NCBI RefSeq assembly: GCF_019424165.1 | Contig: NZ_JAHZAA010000009.1 | Span: 15,386 to 66,698 of the forward strand | Direction: 5' to 3' | Origin: Desulfovibrio sp. | Lineage (GTDB): Bacteria; Desulfobacterota; Desulfovibrionia; Desulfovibrionales; Desulfovibrionaceae | Length of the DNA stretch: 51,313 nucleotides | In this document: positions 7,712-16,698 of the stretch, in pieces | How positions within the stretch are numbered: position 1 is the first letter of the stretch | Layout of the letters: each line of letters begins with the position of its first letter | Position numbers and translations under genes: made by a program | The notes under the pieces: generated by a model | What the model was told of the DNA's origin: nothing | What the model saw: the letters and a program-made list of their open reading frames with translations, nothing else | Database searches by the model: none

Positions 7712-8344
7712 TCAGGCCTGCGTAAAGCGTTTCCAGGGGATTGCCTGAATCACGGTGGTGACGGAGCGAAAAAACTTTCGCACTTCTTCTCTGGCAGACT
7801 GCGGCGGGGGCTGAGGTTCACGCCCGGCATACCAGGGCAGTGTGCGGGCAAGGGCTTCCAGCATGCGGGCATGACGCGGCATAAGCACATCCTGCGGGCG
7901 GTCGCGCGCGGGATCCTCACCCGGAGCGCAGGGACGGCTGAAAACCATATACTGGCGACAGGCAACGGGGCGCAAGGCATAGGCCTGGCAGGCCCCGTCC
8001 CACAAAAAAGGGCACGGCAAGAGCACGTCCTCACTACGCCCCTGGCAGGATGCAAGCCTGTGGCCCAACACGTGGCGCATCTCCGGCTTTATCCTGTGGC
8101 GCATATGCCAGTGCAGGCCCAGAGCTTCCAGCGGGCTGACGGGTATGGGCTGGCAACAGCACTGAAAACAGCCCGCGCGGCACACCGTTTCGCGCCCGTG
8201 GGCCAGCACGGCCTCGTTCACCCCCATATCCACGACAGCGTAGGCGTCCAGCAGCAAAGACAGGCCGGGGTAAAGACGTTCAAGCTGCCTGTCGGCGTAT
8301 CTGTAGCGCAGGGCCGCTTCAGGCAGGGGCGAGGTTTGGCACAT
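7712..8344 (-). CDS. YkgJ-family cysteine cluster protein
   Basis: 210-residue cytosolic protein of the YkgJ (CxxCxxCC) family, small proteins thought to bind zinc or an iron-sulfur cluster; their role is not known. The metal site is visible as CRAGCFQCCCQPIPVS at about residues 55-70, with later CPFLWDGACQAYALRPVACRQY carrying the remaining cysteines. ATG at 8344 has only a weak ribosome site. It is the last gene of the phoB-phoR-pstB-phoU run, 41 nt after phoU, and is probably cotranscribed, though the family is not known to take part in phosphate control. Confidence 0.8.
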   Translation of the reverse strand: MCQTSPLPEAALRYRYADRQLERLYPGLSLLLDAYAVVDMGVNEAVLAHGRETVCRAGCFQCCCQPIPVSPLEALGLHWHMRHRIKPEMRHVLGHRLASCQGRSEDVLLPCPFLWDGACQAYALRPVACRQYMVFSRPCAPGEDPARDRPQDVLMPRHARMLEALARTLPWYAGREPQPPPQSAREEVRKFFRSVTTVIQAIPWKRFTQA

Positions 8345-8385
8345 GACGGTTCCAGTGCTGTTTTGCGGCCGGAACAGCCCGGCGC

Positions 8386-9210
8386 TCAGGTATTATCGGT
8401 ATGCTTTTCCTTCTTGCCGCGCAACTGCTGTTTTTCTTTTACCGACGCAGCCTGGGCCTCGCCGCCGGCGTCTGTTACCGCCGCATGGGCAGGGGCTTCG
8501 GGCTGCACCGCGCCCGCCACGGGATCTGCCGTTTCTTCCCGTCCGTCGCTCCGGTGCTTGAGGCTTTCGCCACGGCTTATAAAATACACATGCTCGGCAA
8601 TATTGACGGACCGCCGCCAGATGCGCGTCAGCGAGCGTGTGACAAGAATGATATGCATGGCGACGTGCGGTTTGAGGCTGCAATGCGGATCAGAGAGGCA
8701 TTCCATAATGCCCTGTATGATACGTACTTCATTCTGCACGGCTTCATCATCGCCCCGGCTCATGGCCAGCGCCCCCTGGGCATCGTTTTCGCGAAAGACC
8801 CGCACGGCGCTTTCAAAAGCATCGCGCGCGCCTTCATACAGATCACGCACATGCGATATGATACTGAAACCCGGCATGTTCTGCATGAGAATGGCCTGCT
8901 CGGACATACTCACGGCCTCGTCGCCGATACGTTCCAGATCCACCACCATGCGCAGCGACGTTACCACAAAACGCAGATCCCCGGCCACAGGCTGGGAACG
9001 AGCCAGCAGGCGCAACGCCATTTCGTCAATTTCGTTTTCCAGGGCGTCGATGGCCGCATCGCTTTCAATAACCGCGGCGGCCCTGCCGGGGTCGTTGGCC
9101 GCAAGCGCTTTGCCCGCTTCTTCCAGCGCAATGCCCACGCTGGCGCACATGACCAGCAGGCGGGTACGTAAGGTTACAAGCAGTTGCTGCAGATAGTTGG
9201 CCTGTTGCAT
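8386..9210 (-). CDS. phoU: Phosphate signalling protein PhoU with C-terminal extension
   Basis: 274-residue cytosolic protein that links the Pst transporter to PhoR and keeps the Pho regulon off when phosphate is plentiful. Two PhoU three-helix repeats are visible; the metal-site motifs appear as DLERIGDEAVSMSEQA in the first repeat and RSLTRIWRRSVNIAEHVYFISRG in the second. AGGAG lies just upstream of ATG 9210. The last 50 or so residues (after GESLKHR) are Ala/Lys/Gln-rich and go beyond the usual length of about 220-240; that tail is likely unstructured. Confidence 0.92.
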   Translation of the reverse strand: MQQANYLQQLLVTLRTRLLVMCASVGIALEEAGKALAANDPGRAAAVIESDAAIDALENEIDEMALRLLARSQPVAGDLRFVVTSLRMVVDLERIGDEAVSMSEQAILMQNMPGFSIISHVRDLYEGARDAFESAVRVFRENDAQGALAMSRGDDEAVQNEVRIIQGIMECLSDPHCSLKPHVAMHIILVTRSLTRIWRRSVNIAEHVYFISRGESLKHRSDGREETADPVAGAVQPEAPAHAAVTDAGGEAQAASVKEKQQLRGKKEKHTDNT

Positions 9211-9260
9211 GGTGCTCTCCTGAAAAATGCGATGGAATGGGTGAGGATCGCCTGACGTTC

Positions 9261-9400
9261 CCAGAGCAGATTACCTTTGAAAATACATATTCTCAAAACT
9301 CAGGGCGCGCTCGCTACGGCGTTTAACCGCACAGATAAACTGCGCTGCGCCTCCACAGCGAACGTCTGCCCGCGCAGCCGCCAGAGCATTTTCAAAGTAA
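9261..9400. repeat. Inverted repeat with direct flanks between pstB and phoU
   Basis: TTACCTTTGAAAAT (9271-9284) is the inverse of ATTTTCAAAGTAA (9388-9400) apart from one inserted base; the arms are about 103 nt apart. Directly outside or beside each arm the octamer CCAGAGCA occurs (9261-9268, 9381-9388). This could be a small non-autonomous element or a processing structure in the pstB-phoU message. Confidence 0.45.
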
Positions 9401-9407
9401 AAACGCC

Positions 9408-10163
9408 CTAGCCGAATCGACCTGTAATATAGTCTTCTGTCTGCTTTTTGCCGGGCCGCGTGAACATGATGTCCGTGGCATTGTGCTCGATAAGTTCGCC
9501 CATGTAGAAAAAGGCCGTTGTGTCGGACACGCGGGCGGCCTGCTGCATGTTATGGGTGACAATGATGATGGACAGCGATTCACGCAGTTCGCGTATGCTT
9601 TCTTCAATTTTTTGTGTGGCAATGGGGTCCAGGGCGCTGGCGGGTTCGTCCATCAGCAGCACTTCTGGCTCCACGGCCAGGGCGCGGGCAATGCACAGGC
9701 GCTGCTGCTGCCCGCCGGAAAGCCCCAGGGCCGGAGCCTGGAGACGATCTTTCACCTCATCAAAGATGGCGGCCCGCCGCAGAGAAAGCTCCACTTTTTC
9801 CGCAAGCAGGCTTTCATCCCGCAGGCCGTTGACGCGCAAGCCGTAGGCCACATTTTCATAGATTGTTTTGGGAAACGGGTTGGGTTTCTGAAAGACCATG
9901 CCTACCCGGCAACGCAGGGAAACCACATCTGTATCCGGCCGGTTCACATCGTTGCCGTCCAGCAGGATTTCCCCTTCCACGCGCGCACCGGGTACGAGGT
10001 CGTTCATGCGGTTCAGGCAGCGTAAAAAGGTGGATTTGCCACAGCCGGACGGGCCGATGAGGGCCGTAACCCGGCACGGCTCAAAGGCCAGGCTGACCTC
10101 ATGCAGGGCCTTGTGCTGCCCGTAGTAAACGCTGACATTGCGTGCCTGCAGGTATTCCTTCAT
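9408..10163 (-). CDS. pstB: Phosphate ABC transporter ATPase PstB
   Basis: 251-residue ATPase of the high-affinity phosphate importer, acting under PstC/PstA at the inner membrane. Walker A GPSGCGKST at 37-45, RCLNRMNDLVPGARVEG typical of PstB, Q-loop VFQKPNPFPKTIYENVAYG, signature LSGGQQQR at 148-155, Walker B LLMDEPASALDP. The start overlaps the phoR stop by 4 nt. Unusually, it is on the opposite strand from pstS-pstC-pstA, within the phoBR operon, so its supply depends on the phoB promoter or read-through. Confidence 0.96.
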   Translation of the reverse strand: MKEYLQARNVSVYYGQHKALHEVSLAFEPCRVTALIGPSGCGKSTFLRCLNRMNDLVPGARVEGEILLDGNDVNRPDTDVVSLRCRVGMVFQKPNPFPKTIYENVAYGLRVNGLRDESLLAEKVELSLRRAAIFDEVKDRLQAPALGLSGGQQQRLCIARALAVEPEVLLMDEPASALDPIATQKIEESIRELRESLSIIIVTHNMQQAARVSDTTAFFYMGELIEHNATDIMFTRPGKKQTEDYITGRFG

Positions 10164-12178
10164 GACTGTGCTGCTCCGTGGGCGGAAGTGAGAGTGAAAA
10201 CAAGGGCCGTGCTGCCGTCCGTAGCGGGGCTTTCCGCCCGGATACTGCCGCCGTGCCGCTCAATGATATGCTTGCAGATGGCAAGCCCAAGGCCGGTGCT
10301 GGCTTGCCCCCGGTGGCGCTCTACCTGATAGAAGCGCTCGAATATCCGTTCCAGGTCCTGCCGGGGTATGCCCGGGCCGTCATCGGTAATGCGAAAAGCC
10401 ACACTGTCGCCCACCTGACGCGCCGTCACGCGTATGCTGCCGCCCTCGGGCGCGTAACGCCCTGCATTTTCCAGAAGATTACGAAAAACCTGCGTCAAAT
10501 GGGGCTGGCTTGCCATGACCCGGCAGTCTGCGGAAAGATGCGACTCGACCCGGCAGCGGCGGCGTTCCAGCACCTCGCGGCACATGCCCGTTGCCTGGGC
10601 CAGGGCCTCACGCGGATCTGTGGGAACAAGCTCAAGGCTGCCGCTCTTGCCCTCAAGGCGGGCCAACGTCAGCAGATCATCAACCATGCGTGAAAGGCAG
10701 GCCCCGTTTTTAAGGATTATTTCGCCAAAACGGCGGCATTCCGGCGGCCCGTCAAGGCTGGTGAGGGTCTCGGCATAGCCCTGTATGGCCGTGAGCGGCG
10801 TACGCAGCTCGTGCGACACGTTCGCCACAAAATCACGCCGTACACGCTCAAGCCGCATAAGTTCCGTTATGTCATGAAATACGGCCACGGCGCCCACCTG
10901 CCCGCCGTCTGACGCCTCCGCCGCAGGCGGCAGGGAAATGCAGACCGACATGGCCTGGCCCGAAGGCAGCTCAAGGTGCAGGTAGCGCTGCACACGCCCG
11001 CCTTCCGCAGCAAATGCTTCGTCGGGAACAAGAGGCTCGTCATTTTTCGCCTCCGTGCCGTGTATGGCCGGATCTGCGGAGCCGGCAGCGGTCGGGACCG
11101 ATGCCGAGGCCTGGCCGTGGGCCGCCGGGGCAGAGGCGGAAACCGCCGCTGCGGAAGAACCAGAGCCTGCTTCGTCATCCTGATTAACGGCAACATGCCG
11201 TGCCGAGGCAGCCAGGGCTGCGGCCCGCTGGCGAGCCTCGGTGCGGGCGTCGGCCTCGGCCATGAGTTCGTCCACGGCGTTTTGCAGGGGGGGCGAGGGT
11301 ATCACTTCCACCACCTGCGCGCCCAGGGCAGACGCCGCCGCAGGAAATTCGCGAACCAGCGCCCTGTTGCAGCGGCGGATGCGCCCGCGCGGGCCAAGCA
11401 CCAGCACCCCATCACTCATGGTATCCAGTATGCTTTCAAGCTGGGCGGTCTGTTCCGCCGCGACGCGGACGTGCTCCTCAATGTTTTCGGCCATGCGGTT
11501 CACGGCATCGGCCAGGGGGGCAAATTCGCAGCCGGGGATGCGCCGCAGGCGGCGCTGAAAATTGCCCAGCGAAATGCCCTCCACCACAGACACCATCTGC
11601 CGCAAAGAACGGCGTAACGCCCCGGAAAGCAGCCCTGCCAGAACCAGGGAAAGGATGACGGTAATCACGCCGATCTGCGTAAATACGGCAAGGCGGCTGT
11701 CGATAATCTGCCTGAGATTCGCCAGGGGTACAGAGACGCGCAGGATATCGCCATTTTGCAGCATCACGGCGGCATAGGCCAGGTCTTTGCCCAATGTGCC
11801 GCTGGGGCGGATGGCAAAACCCGGCGCACCGCTGCTCATGGCTTCGCGCACTTCGGGCCTGTCGGCATGGTTGTCCAGCCGGGTTACGGGCTGCGCATCC
11901 GGCGCGGTATCGCCAAGCACATGGCCCTGCGGATCCAGCAGTGAAAGGCGCTCTTCGGGCATATCAAGAATGGCGGCCAGGCGCATCAGCCCTGCCGTAT
12001 GGTCGCCCAGACCGTCCAGAATAACTCCGGCCAGCGCTGTTTCGCGTACAAGACGTTCACGCGCCGACTCAAGCTGTACTTTTTCAAACCAGGCCTTGCC
12101 GTAAAATACGGCCACGGCAATGGAAACCAGGGCCACGGCCAGCATGCCGCCAAAAATTCTGGTTCTGAATGAAAGCAT
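10160..12178 (-). CDS. phoR: Phosphate sensor histidine kinase PhoR
   Basis: 672-residue membrane histidine kinase that phosphorylates PhoB. Membrane segments at about 7-26 and 167-188 enclose a periplasmic domain of about 140 residues. Then come HAMP (about 190-240), PAS (about 245-440), the H-box VSHELRTP with His456, N-box NLLENAGRYAPEGG, G1 DDGPGIP and G2 GLGLAICKHI. The start ATG 12178 is chosen because it begins just before the first membrane segment with GGAAG upstream; the open frame runs back to 12226. Residues about 306-395, inside the PAS domain, are Ala/Ser-rich and look like an inserted disordered loop. Overlaps pstB by 4 nt. Confidence 0.9.
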   Translation of the reverse strand: MLSFRTRIFGGMLAVALVSIAVAVFYGKAWFEKVQLESARERLVRETALAGVILDGLGDHTAGLMRLAAILDMPEERLSLLDPQGHVLGDTAPDAQPVTRLDNHADRPEVREAMSSGAPGFAIRPSGTLGKDLAYAAVMLQNGDILRVSVPLANLRQIIDSRLAVFTQIGVITVILSLVLAGLLSGALRRSLRQMVSVVEGISLGNFQRRLRRIPGCEFAPLADAVNRMAENIEEHVRVAAEQTAQLESILDTMSDGVLVLGPRGRIRRCNRALVREFPAAASALGAQVVEVIPSPPLQNAVDELMAEADARTEARQRAAALAASARHVAVNQDDEAGSGSSAAAVSASAPAAHGQASASVPTAAGSADPAIHGTEAKNDEPLVPDEAFAAEGGRVQRYLHLELPSGQAMSVCISLPPAAEASDGGQVGAVAVFHDITELMRLERVRRDFVANVSHELRTPLTAIQGYAETLTSLDGPPECRRFGEIILKNGACLSRMVDDLLTLARLEGKSGSLELVPTDPREALAQATGMCREVLERRRCRVESHLSADCRVMASQPHLTQVFRNLLENAGRYAPEGGSIRVTARQVGDSVAFRITDDGPGIPRQDLERIFERFYQVERHRGQASTGLGLAICKHIIERHGGSIRAESPATDGSTALVFTLTSAHGAAQS

Positions 12179-12257
12179 ATCTTCCGCCAATGCGGCTGTG
12201 CCGCCGTATCTGCCCGGACACGTCACAGGCCTGCAAGCCTGCCCGTGACCCAGGCGG

Positions 12258-12935
12258 CTATTCTTTTATCCTGTAGCCTACCCCGCGCACGGTCTCCAGC
12301 ATGGAGGCCGCATGGCCCAGCTTGGCACGCAGGCGGCGCACGTGGGTATCCACCGTGCGGGCATATCCCTCAAAGGAATAGCCCCACACCTTGTTGAGCA
12401 ACTGTTCGCGCGTGCGAACCGATCCGGCATGGCGCAGCAGGTCTTCCAGCAGGCGAAACTCCGTGGCTGTCAACTGCAACTCTTCGCCGTGCGCTTCAGC
12501 CGTATGGGCATCGGGCCGCAGGCGTATGCCGTGGCGCTCCAGCACCGGGCTTTCGCCGCTGCGCGTCCCGCGCCGCAGCACTGCCCGTATACGCAGCATA
12601 AGCTCACGCACGCTGAAAGGTTTGACCACATAATCGTCCGCGCCAAGGCTCAGGCCCACCACGCGGTCCATTTCTTCGCCTCTGGCCGTCAGCATAAGCA
12701 CGGGGATATGAGCGGTTTCAGCCTGCGCCCCCAAAAGGCGGCAGACCTCGAACCCGTCCGGGCCGGGCATCATGACATCCAGCAGCATGAGGTCCGGCAG
12801 ATGCTGACGGGCCAGCCTGAGAGCCTCGTTGCCATCCGCCGCCTCCAGAACGCTGAAGCCCTCACGCTCGAGATTAAAGCGCAAAAGCTCACGAATGTCG
12901 GCTTCATCTTCAACTATCAATATCTGTTGGCTCAT
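12258..12935 (-). CDS. phoB: Phosphate response regulator PhoB
   Basis: 225-residue OmpR-family regulator. The receiver domain has the acidic pocket VEDEAD, phospho-acceptor Asp53 in LLDVMMPGPDG and Lys105 in VVKPFSVRE. The C-terminal winged helix shows LTATEFRLLEDLLRHAG and the recognition region RTVDTHVRRLRAKLG. Start ATG 12935 is supported by AGAGGT upstream and by the conserved N-terminus MSQQILIVEDE; the frame stays open to 13214 but upstream sequence is not protein-like. It heads the minus-strand phoB-phoR-pstB-phoU-ykgJ run; assignment to PhoB rather than another OmpR regulator rests on this context. Confidence 0.93.
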   Translation of the reverse strand: MSQQILIVEDEADIRELLRFNLEREGFSVLEAADGNEALRLARQHLPDLMLLDVMMPGPDGFEVCRLLGAQAETAHIPVLMLTARGEEMDRVVGLSLGADDYVVKPFSVRELMLRIRAVLRRGTRSGESPVLERHGIRLRPDAHTAEAHGEELQLTATEFRLLEDLLRHAGSVRTREQLLNKVWGYSFEGYARTVDTHVRRLRAKLGHAASMLETVRGVGYRIKE

Positions 12936-12997
12936 AGTGCACACCTCTGTGACGCAGCCCGAGTAAACCGCCTCTTTGCGCCAATGTGATGGTAGCT

Positions 12998-13015
12998 CTG
13001 TTACAATTGCGTGAC
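12998..13015 (-). promoter_or_regulatory. Possible PHO-box-like site upstream of phoB
   Basis: CTGTTAC AATT GCGTGAC has two 7-bp units spaced by 4 nt, as in PHO boxes (CTGTCAT-type repeats), about 63 nt upstream of phoB. The second unit is a poor match, so this is tentative. Confidence 0.3.
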
Positions 13016-13229
13016 ATGGCGAAACGCCTGAAAAAGCATGCCTCACAGGCCGTGGCAAATCAATTGATGCCTTTTCCGGAAATGCTCCGGTGCACGCCAC
13101 ACACGCCGGACAACGACTTTCCGTAAAAACCGGCCCCCGCACCGCACATGCAGCCCCAAAGAGCCGGATGCCGCGTGGAGGCAGCGTGGCCGGAACGGCC
13201 CGGTCTCCTTTCACGCAGTCTTCGTGTAT

Positions 13230-13247
13230 CCGTCATCATTCTGTAAC
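13230..13247 (+). promoter_or_regulatory. Candidate PHO box upstream of pstS
   Basis: CCGTCAT CATT CTGTAAC: two 7-bp units in the 11-bp spacing used by PhoB, each matching CTGTCAT at 5 to 6 positions. It lies 82 nt before the pstS start, where an activating site would be expected. Confidence 0.5.
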
Positions 13248-13328
13248 AGAGGCGGGCCAAAAGAAAGACACGGCAAAAAGATGCCGCGGGTGAAATGTTC
13301 TCACCATAGATAAAACCAGGAGAAACTC

Positions 13329-14177
13329 ATGTCTTTTGATTGCAAAAAACGCGTTTCCCGTTACAGCGGCAGGCTCGCGGCCTGCGCCCTGGCCGTGCTT
13401 TGCTGGAGCGGTTCGGCCTTCGCCGCCCAGCAGATCATCATCAACGGCTCCACCACCGTGCTGCCCGTGGTGCAAAAAGCCGGAGAAGCGTTCATGGCTT
13501 CGCACCCCGGCACGGAGCTGAGCATTTCCGGCGGCGGTTCCGGCAACGGCATCAAGGCTCTCATTGAAAAGCAGTGCGATGTAGCCATGAGCTCGCGCGA
13601 CATCAAGGACAAGGAAAAGGACGCCGCCGCCAAAAACGGCATTACGCCCCTGCGCACGGCCATCGCCATTGACGCCATCGTGCCTGTGGTCAACCCGGCC
13701 AATAAGGTGGGCGCTCTTACCCTTGCGCAACTGCGCGACATTTACACCGGAAAGATCACCAACTGGAAAGACCTTGGCGGTGAAGACGCCCAGATTGTAG
13801 CCATCTCGCGCGATACTTCTTCCGGCACGTTTGAATCCTGGGAAGAGCTTGTCATGAACAAGGAGCGCGTCAGCCCCAGGGCGCTCATGCAGGCTTCCAA
13901 CGGGGCCGTGGTGCAGGCTGTAAGCAAGAACAAGAATGCCATCGGCTATGTAGGCCTGGGCTATGTGGACAAGTCCACCAGGCCTGTCGCTGTTGAAGGC
14001 GTCAGACCCAGCGCTGAAACGGCCCTTTCAAAGCAGTGGCCCATCGCCCGTGAATTGTACATCTTCACCAACGGCGCGCCCCAGGGCGCGGTGAAAGAAT
14101 TTGTGGAATACCTGGTGGCCCCCGACAAGGGACAAAAAGACGTGCTCGCAGTGGGCTACGTACCCCTGAGCAAGTAG
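13329..14177 (+). CDS. pstS: Phosphate-binding protein PstS
   Basis: 282-residue periplasmic phosphate-binding protein of the Pst importer. A Sec signal peptide ends near SGSAFA (residue about 32). The mature part starts QQIIINGSTTVLPVVQ, with phosphate-contact segments GSTT, SGGGSGNGIKAL, AMSSRDIKDKE and SRDTSSGTFESW, all typical of the family. AGGAG lies upstream of ATG 13329 and a candidate PHO box sits 82 nt before the start. First gene of pstS-pstC-pstA. Confidence 0.96.
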   Translation: MSFDCKKRVSRYSGRLAACALAVLCWSGSAFAAQQIIINGSTTVLPVVQKAGEAFMASHPGTELSISGGGSGNGIKALIEKQCDVAMSSRDIKDKEKDAAAKNGITPLRTAIAIDAIVPVVNPANKVGALTLAQLRDIYTGKITNWKDLGGEDAQIVAISRDTSSGTFESWEELVMNKERVSPRALMQASNGAVVQAVSKNKNAIGYVGLGYVDKSTRPVAVEGVRPSAETALSKQWPIARELYIFTNGAPQGAVKEFVEYLVAPDKGQKDVLAVGYVPLSK

Positions 14178-14289
14178 GCGACAGACGAAAAATCCTTGCA
14201 GGGCGCGGGCAGGCCGGATACCGCAAACCGGTCTGCCCCGCCTGCGGCACAGTGCAATGGACGCGGCCAACGCGTCAGGAGAACGGCCC

Positions 14290-15180
14290 ATGCGTTCCGC
14301 AGACCTGAAAGAAAAACTGGTTCGCTACATACTCACCGGCATGGCGGGCAGCTCGCTGCTGGCCTTGGCCGGTATTGTCATATTTCTGTTTATGGAGGGC
14401 CTGCCGCTCTTTGCGCACTATCCGGTCATGGATTTCCTTTTCGGTCGGTTGTGGTATCCCACTGAAGATCCCGGCCTGTTCGGTATTTTCCCCTTGCTGG
14501 CGGCTTCCCTGGCGGTGACGTTTTTTTCCTCACTGCTGGCTGTGCCGCTGGGCGTGCTCACCGCCGTGTATCTTACGGAAATTGCCCACCCTGCCGTGCG
14601 CCGCGTCATCAAGCCCTTTGTGGAGCTGCTGGCCGCCCTGCCCTCGGTGGTACTTGGCTTTCTGGGCATGGTGGTGCTGGCTCCCTTCTTACAGGACTAT
14701 CTGGGCGCGGCCACAGGGTTGAACCTGCTCAATGCCTCGGTGGTACTGGCCTTCATGAGTGTACCCACCATCTGCTCGGTTTCTGAGGACGCGCTGTACA
14801 GTGTGCCGCGTGACCTGCGCGAAGCTTCGCTGGCACTCGGGGCCACGCGTTGGCAAACCACGGTGCGCGTTGTCATTCCGGCGGCGCTTTCGGGCATCGG
14901 CACGGCTGTCATGCTCGGCATGTCGCGAGCCATCGGGGAAACAATGGTGGTGCTTATGGTGGCGGGCGGGGCGGGCATCATCCCCACGTCACTGCTTGAC
15001 CCCGTGCGGCCCATGCCTGCATCCATCGCTGCGGAAATGGCCGAAGCTCCCTTCCGCAGCGAACATTATCACGCGCTTTTTGCCATCGGCATCGTGCTTT
15101 TTCTGCTTACTCTGGCCTTTAACATGCTGGCGGCCCATATTGCCGAAAAACATCGTCAGGCCGGAACTTCAAGCCTGTAA
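14290..15180 (+). CDS. pstC: Phosphate ABC transporter permease PstC
   Basis: 296-residue inner-membrane permease. About six hydrophobic segments, with the PstC pattern FGIFPLLAASLAVTFFSSLLAVPLG, VVLGFLGMVVLAPFL, and the ATPase-docking loop REASLALGATRWQTTVRVVIPAALSGI. ATG 14290 is chosen because AGGAGA lies upstream; an in-frame ATG at 14257 has none. It is 112 nt after pstS, and the intervening sequence has no clear terminator. Confidence 0.94.
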   Translation: MRSADLKEKLVRYILTGMAGSSLLALAGIVIFLFMEGLPLFAHYPVMDFLFGRLWYPTEDPGLFGIFPLLAASLAVTFFSSLLAVPLGVLTAVYLTEIAHPAVRRVIKPFVELLAALPSVVLGFLGMVVLAPFLQDYLGAATGLNLLNASVVLAFMSVPTICSVSEDALYSVPRDLREASLALGATRWQTTVRVVIPAALSGIGTAVMLGMSRAIGETMVVLMVAGGAGIIPTSLLDPVRPMPASIAAEMAEAPFRSEHYHALFAIGIVLFLLTLAFNMLAAHIAEKHRQAGTSSL

Positions 15181-15206
15181 CAATGCCACCGGAATCGGGA
15201 AAAAAC

Positions 15207-16127
15207 ATGTCACAGCCCATATGGCCCGGCCAGACCGGCCCCCTGAATACACCGCAGAAACGTTTTACGCCCACAAGCGGCAAGGCGCGCGGCCGCGCGC
15301 AAAACATCATGTTTATTTTTCTGCGGGGCGTAGCCGCCTGCAACGTGCTGGCCCTTGTGGCCGTGTGCGGTTTTCTGTTCTACAACGGCCTGCCCGCCCT
15401 CAGTTGGGAATTCATAAGCCAGCCCCCCCGCAGCATGATGACCGAAGGGGGCATACTGCCCTGCATTATCGGCACGGCCATCCTTTCGCTGGGGGCGCTG
15501 CTGCTGGCCTTTCCCCTGGGCGTAGCCTCGGCCGTTTACCTGCATGAATACGCCAAGCGCAATGCCTTTGCACGCTATGTACGCCTGGGGGTGAACAATC
15601 TGGCCGGGGTCCCTTCAGTGGTTTTCGGCCTTTTCGGCCTGTCATTTTTTGTGACCTTCTGCGGGTTCGGGGTCAGCATCCTCTCGGGCGTGCTCACGCT
15701 TGCCGTGCTTACCCTGCCCGTGATCATAGGCACGGCCGAAGAAGCCCTGCGTAACGTGCCGGATACCTACCGCGAAGCCTCGCTGGCCCTGGGCGCCACC
15801 AAGTCGCAGACCATCAGTCGCGTGGTGCTGCCCTGCGCCCTGCCCGGCATGCTCACAGGGGCCATACTAGGCGTGGCGCGCGCCGCAGGAGAAACAGCGG
15901 CCATCATGTTCACGGCGGCTGTTTTTTATACGCCCAAAACTCCGGATTCCATCTTCAGTTCCGTCATGGCCCTGCCCTATCACATGTATGTGCTGGCAAC
16001 CGCCGGAACGGAAATAGAAAAAACCCGTCCCCTGCAATACGGGACCGGGCTTGTGCTGCTGCTTCTGGTATTGGGCATGAACCTGATGGCAATACTGCTG
16101 CGCGACCATTTGCAGCGCAAGCGCTGA
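15207..16127 (+). CDS. pstA: Phosphate ABC transporter permease PstA
   Basis: 306-residue permease that pairs with PstC. About six hydrophobic segments; family features include GVASAVYLHEYAKRN, LAGVPSVVFGLFGLSFFV, and the docking loop REASLALGATKSQTISRVVLPCALPG. ATG 15207 is preferred because GGGAA precedes it; ATG 15183, three nt after the pstC stop, is in frame but lacks a site. A strong terminator follows at 16182, and no pstB is downstream. Confidence 0.94.
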   Translation: MSQPIWPGQTGPLNTPQKRFTPTSGKARGRAQNIMFIFLRGVAACNVLALVAVCGFLFYNGLPALSWEFISQPPRSMMTEGGILPCIIGTAILSLGALLLAFPLGVASAVYLHEYAKRNAFARYVRLGVNNLAGVPSVVFGLFGLSFFVTFCGFGVSILSGVLTLAVLTLPVIIGTAEEALRNVPDTYREASLALGATKSQTISRVVLPCALPGMLTGAILGVARAAGETAAIMFTAAVFYTPKTPDSIFSSVMALPYHMYVLATAGTEIEKTRPLQYGTGLVLLLLVLGMNLMAILLRDHLQRKR

Positions 16128-16181
16128 TTCCGCCCTGTTTTTGACTTTTTCTGCCGCCTTCCCGGCACTCCCACCTGACTC

Positions 16182-16216
16182 CGCCGTCCGTCACCAGCAT
16201 GACGGGCGGCGTTTTT
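16182..16216 (+). terminator. Intrinsic terminator of pstSCA
   Basis: CGCCGTCCGTCA (16182-16193 region) pairs with TGACGGGCGGCG (to 16211) around CCAGCA, followed by TTTTT. It lies 55 nt after the pstA stop. Confidence 0.85.
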
Positions 16217-16672
16217 CGTACCGGCAGGCAAGCCGTACGGCGCGTATGGGGCTGCGGCAACCCGGACGCTGCCCATAGGGACGGCGCAACCACAGGACAA
16301 GCCTGTATCACGTTACTGGAAAATCTTGTGCAAACAACAGTTACCGCCTGAAATGCTCCTACTGTTTTCGGTGGGACCGCACGGCGACGGCAACAGGCGA
16401 TGGGCAACAGGCAGCGGGCAGAAAAAACATCTGCCGGGAACGGTCGCCTCCAAAGTCTTCCCGCCCTCCTCCGGGATCATTCTTCGGCATCCCGGCGTCA
16501 TTGCAAGGCTGACGGCAGCCGTTGTCACGAAGGGCATGCGCGTACTGACCCGCGGTGTCAATCACCATGCCAAAGGCTGTAACAGTTTTGAAAACGTGGG
16601 TTTTCAAGCCCGGGTGCGCTCTATCCGTACAGAAAAGTGCCGCTTCCCCTGCATGCTCCTGCGATTCCCACG

Positions 16673-16698
16673 CAAAAAGGGGGAGCCGAAGCCCCCCC
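16673..16698 (-). terminator. Porin gene terminator
   Basis: On the minus strand GGGGGCTTCGGCTCCCCC is followed by TTTTT: a stable stem with a TTCG-type loop, 37 nt after the porin stop codon. Confidence 0.88.

Larger units (their letters stand above)
12936..13328. other. Divergent phoB/pstS promoter region, 393 nt
   Basis: Contains the start regions of both Pho transcripts. Two PHO-box-like sites are listed separately. The rest shows no gene; open frames crossing it are extensions of the phoB frame or lack ribosome sites. Confidence 0.7.

Noticed and set aside
7871..9196. 441-codon plus-strand open frame opposite ykgJ and phoU
   Set aside because: Spans two real minus-strand genes in another frame, Arg/Ser-rich with no ribosome site.
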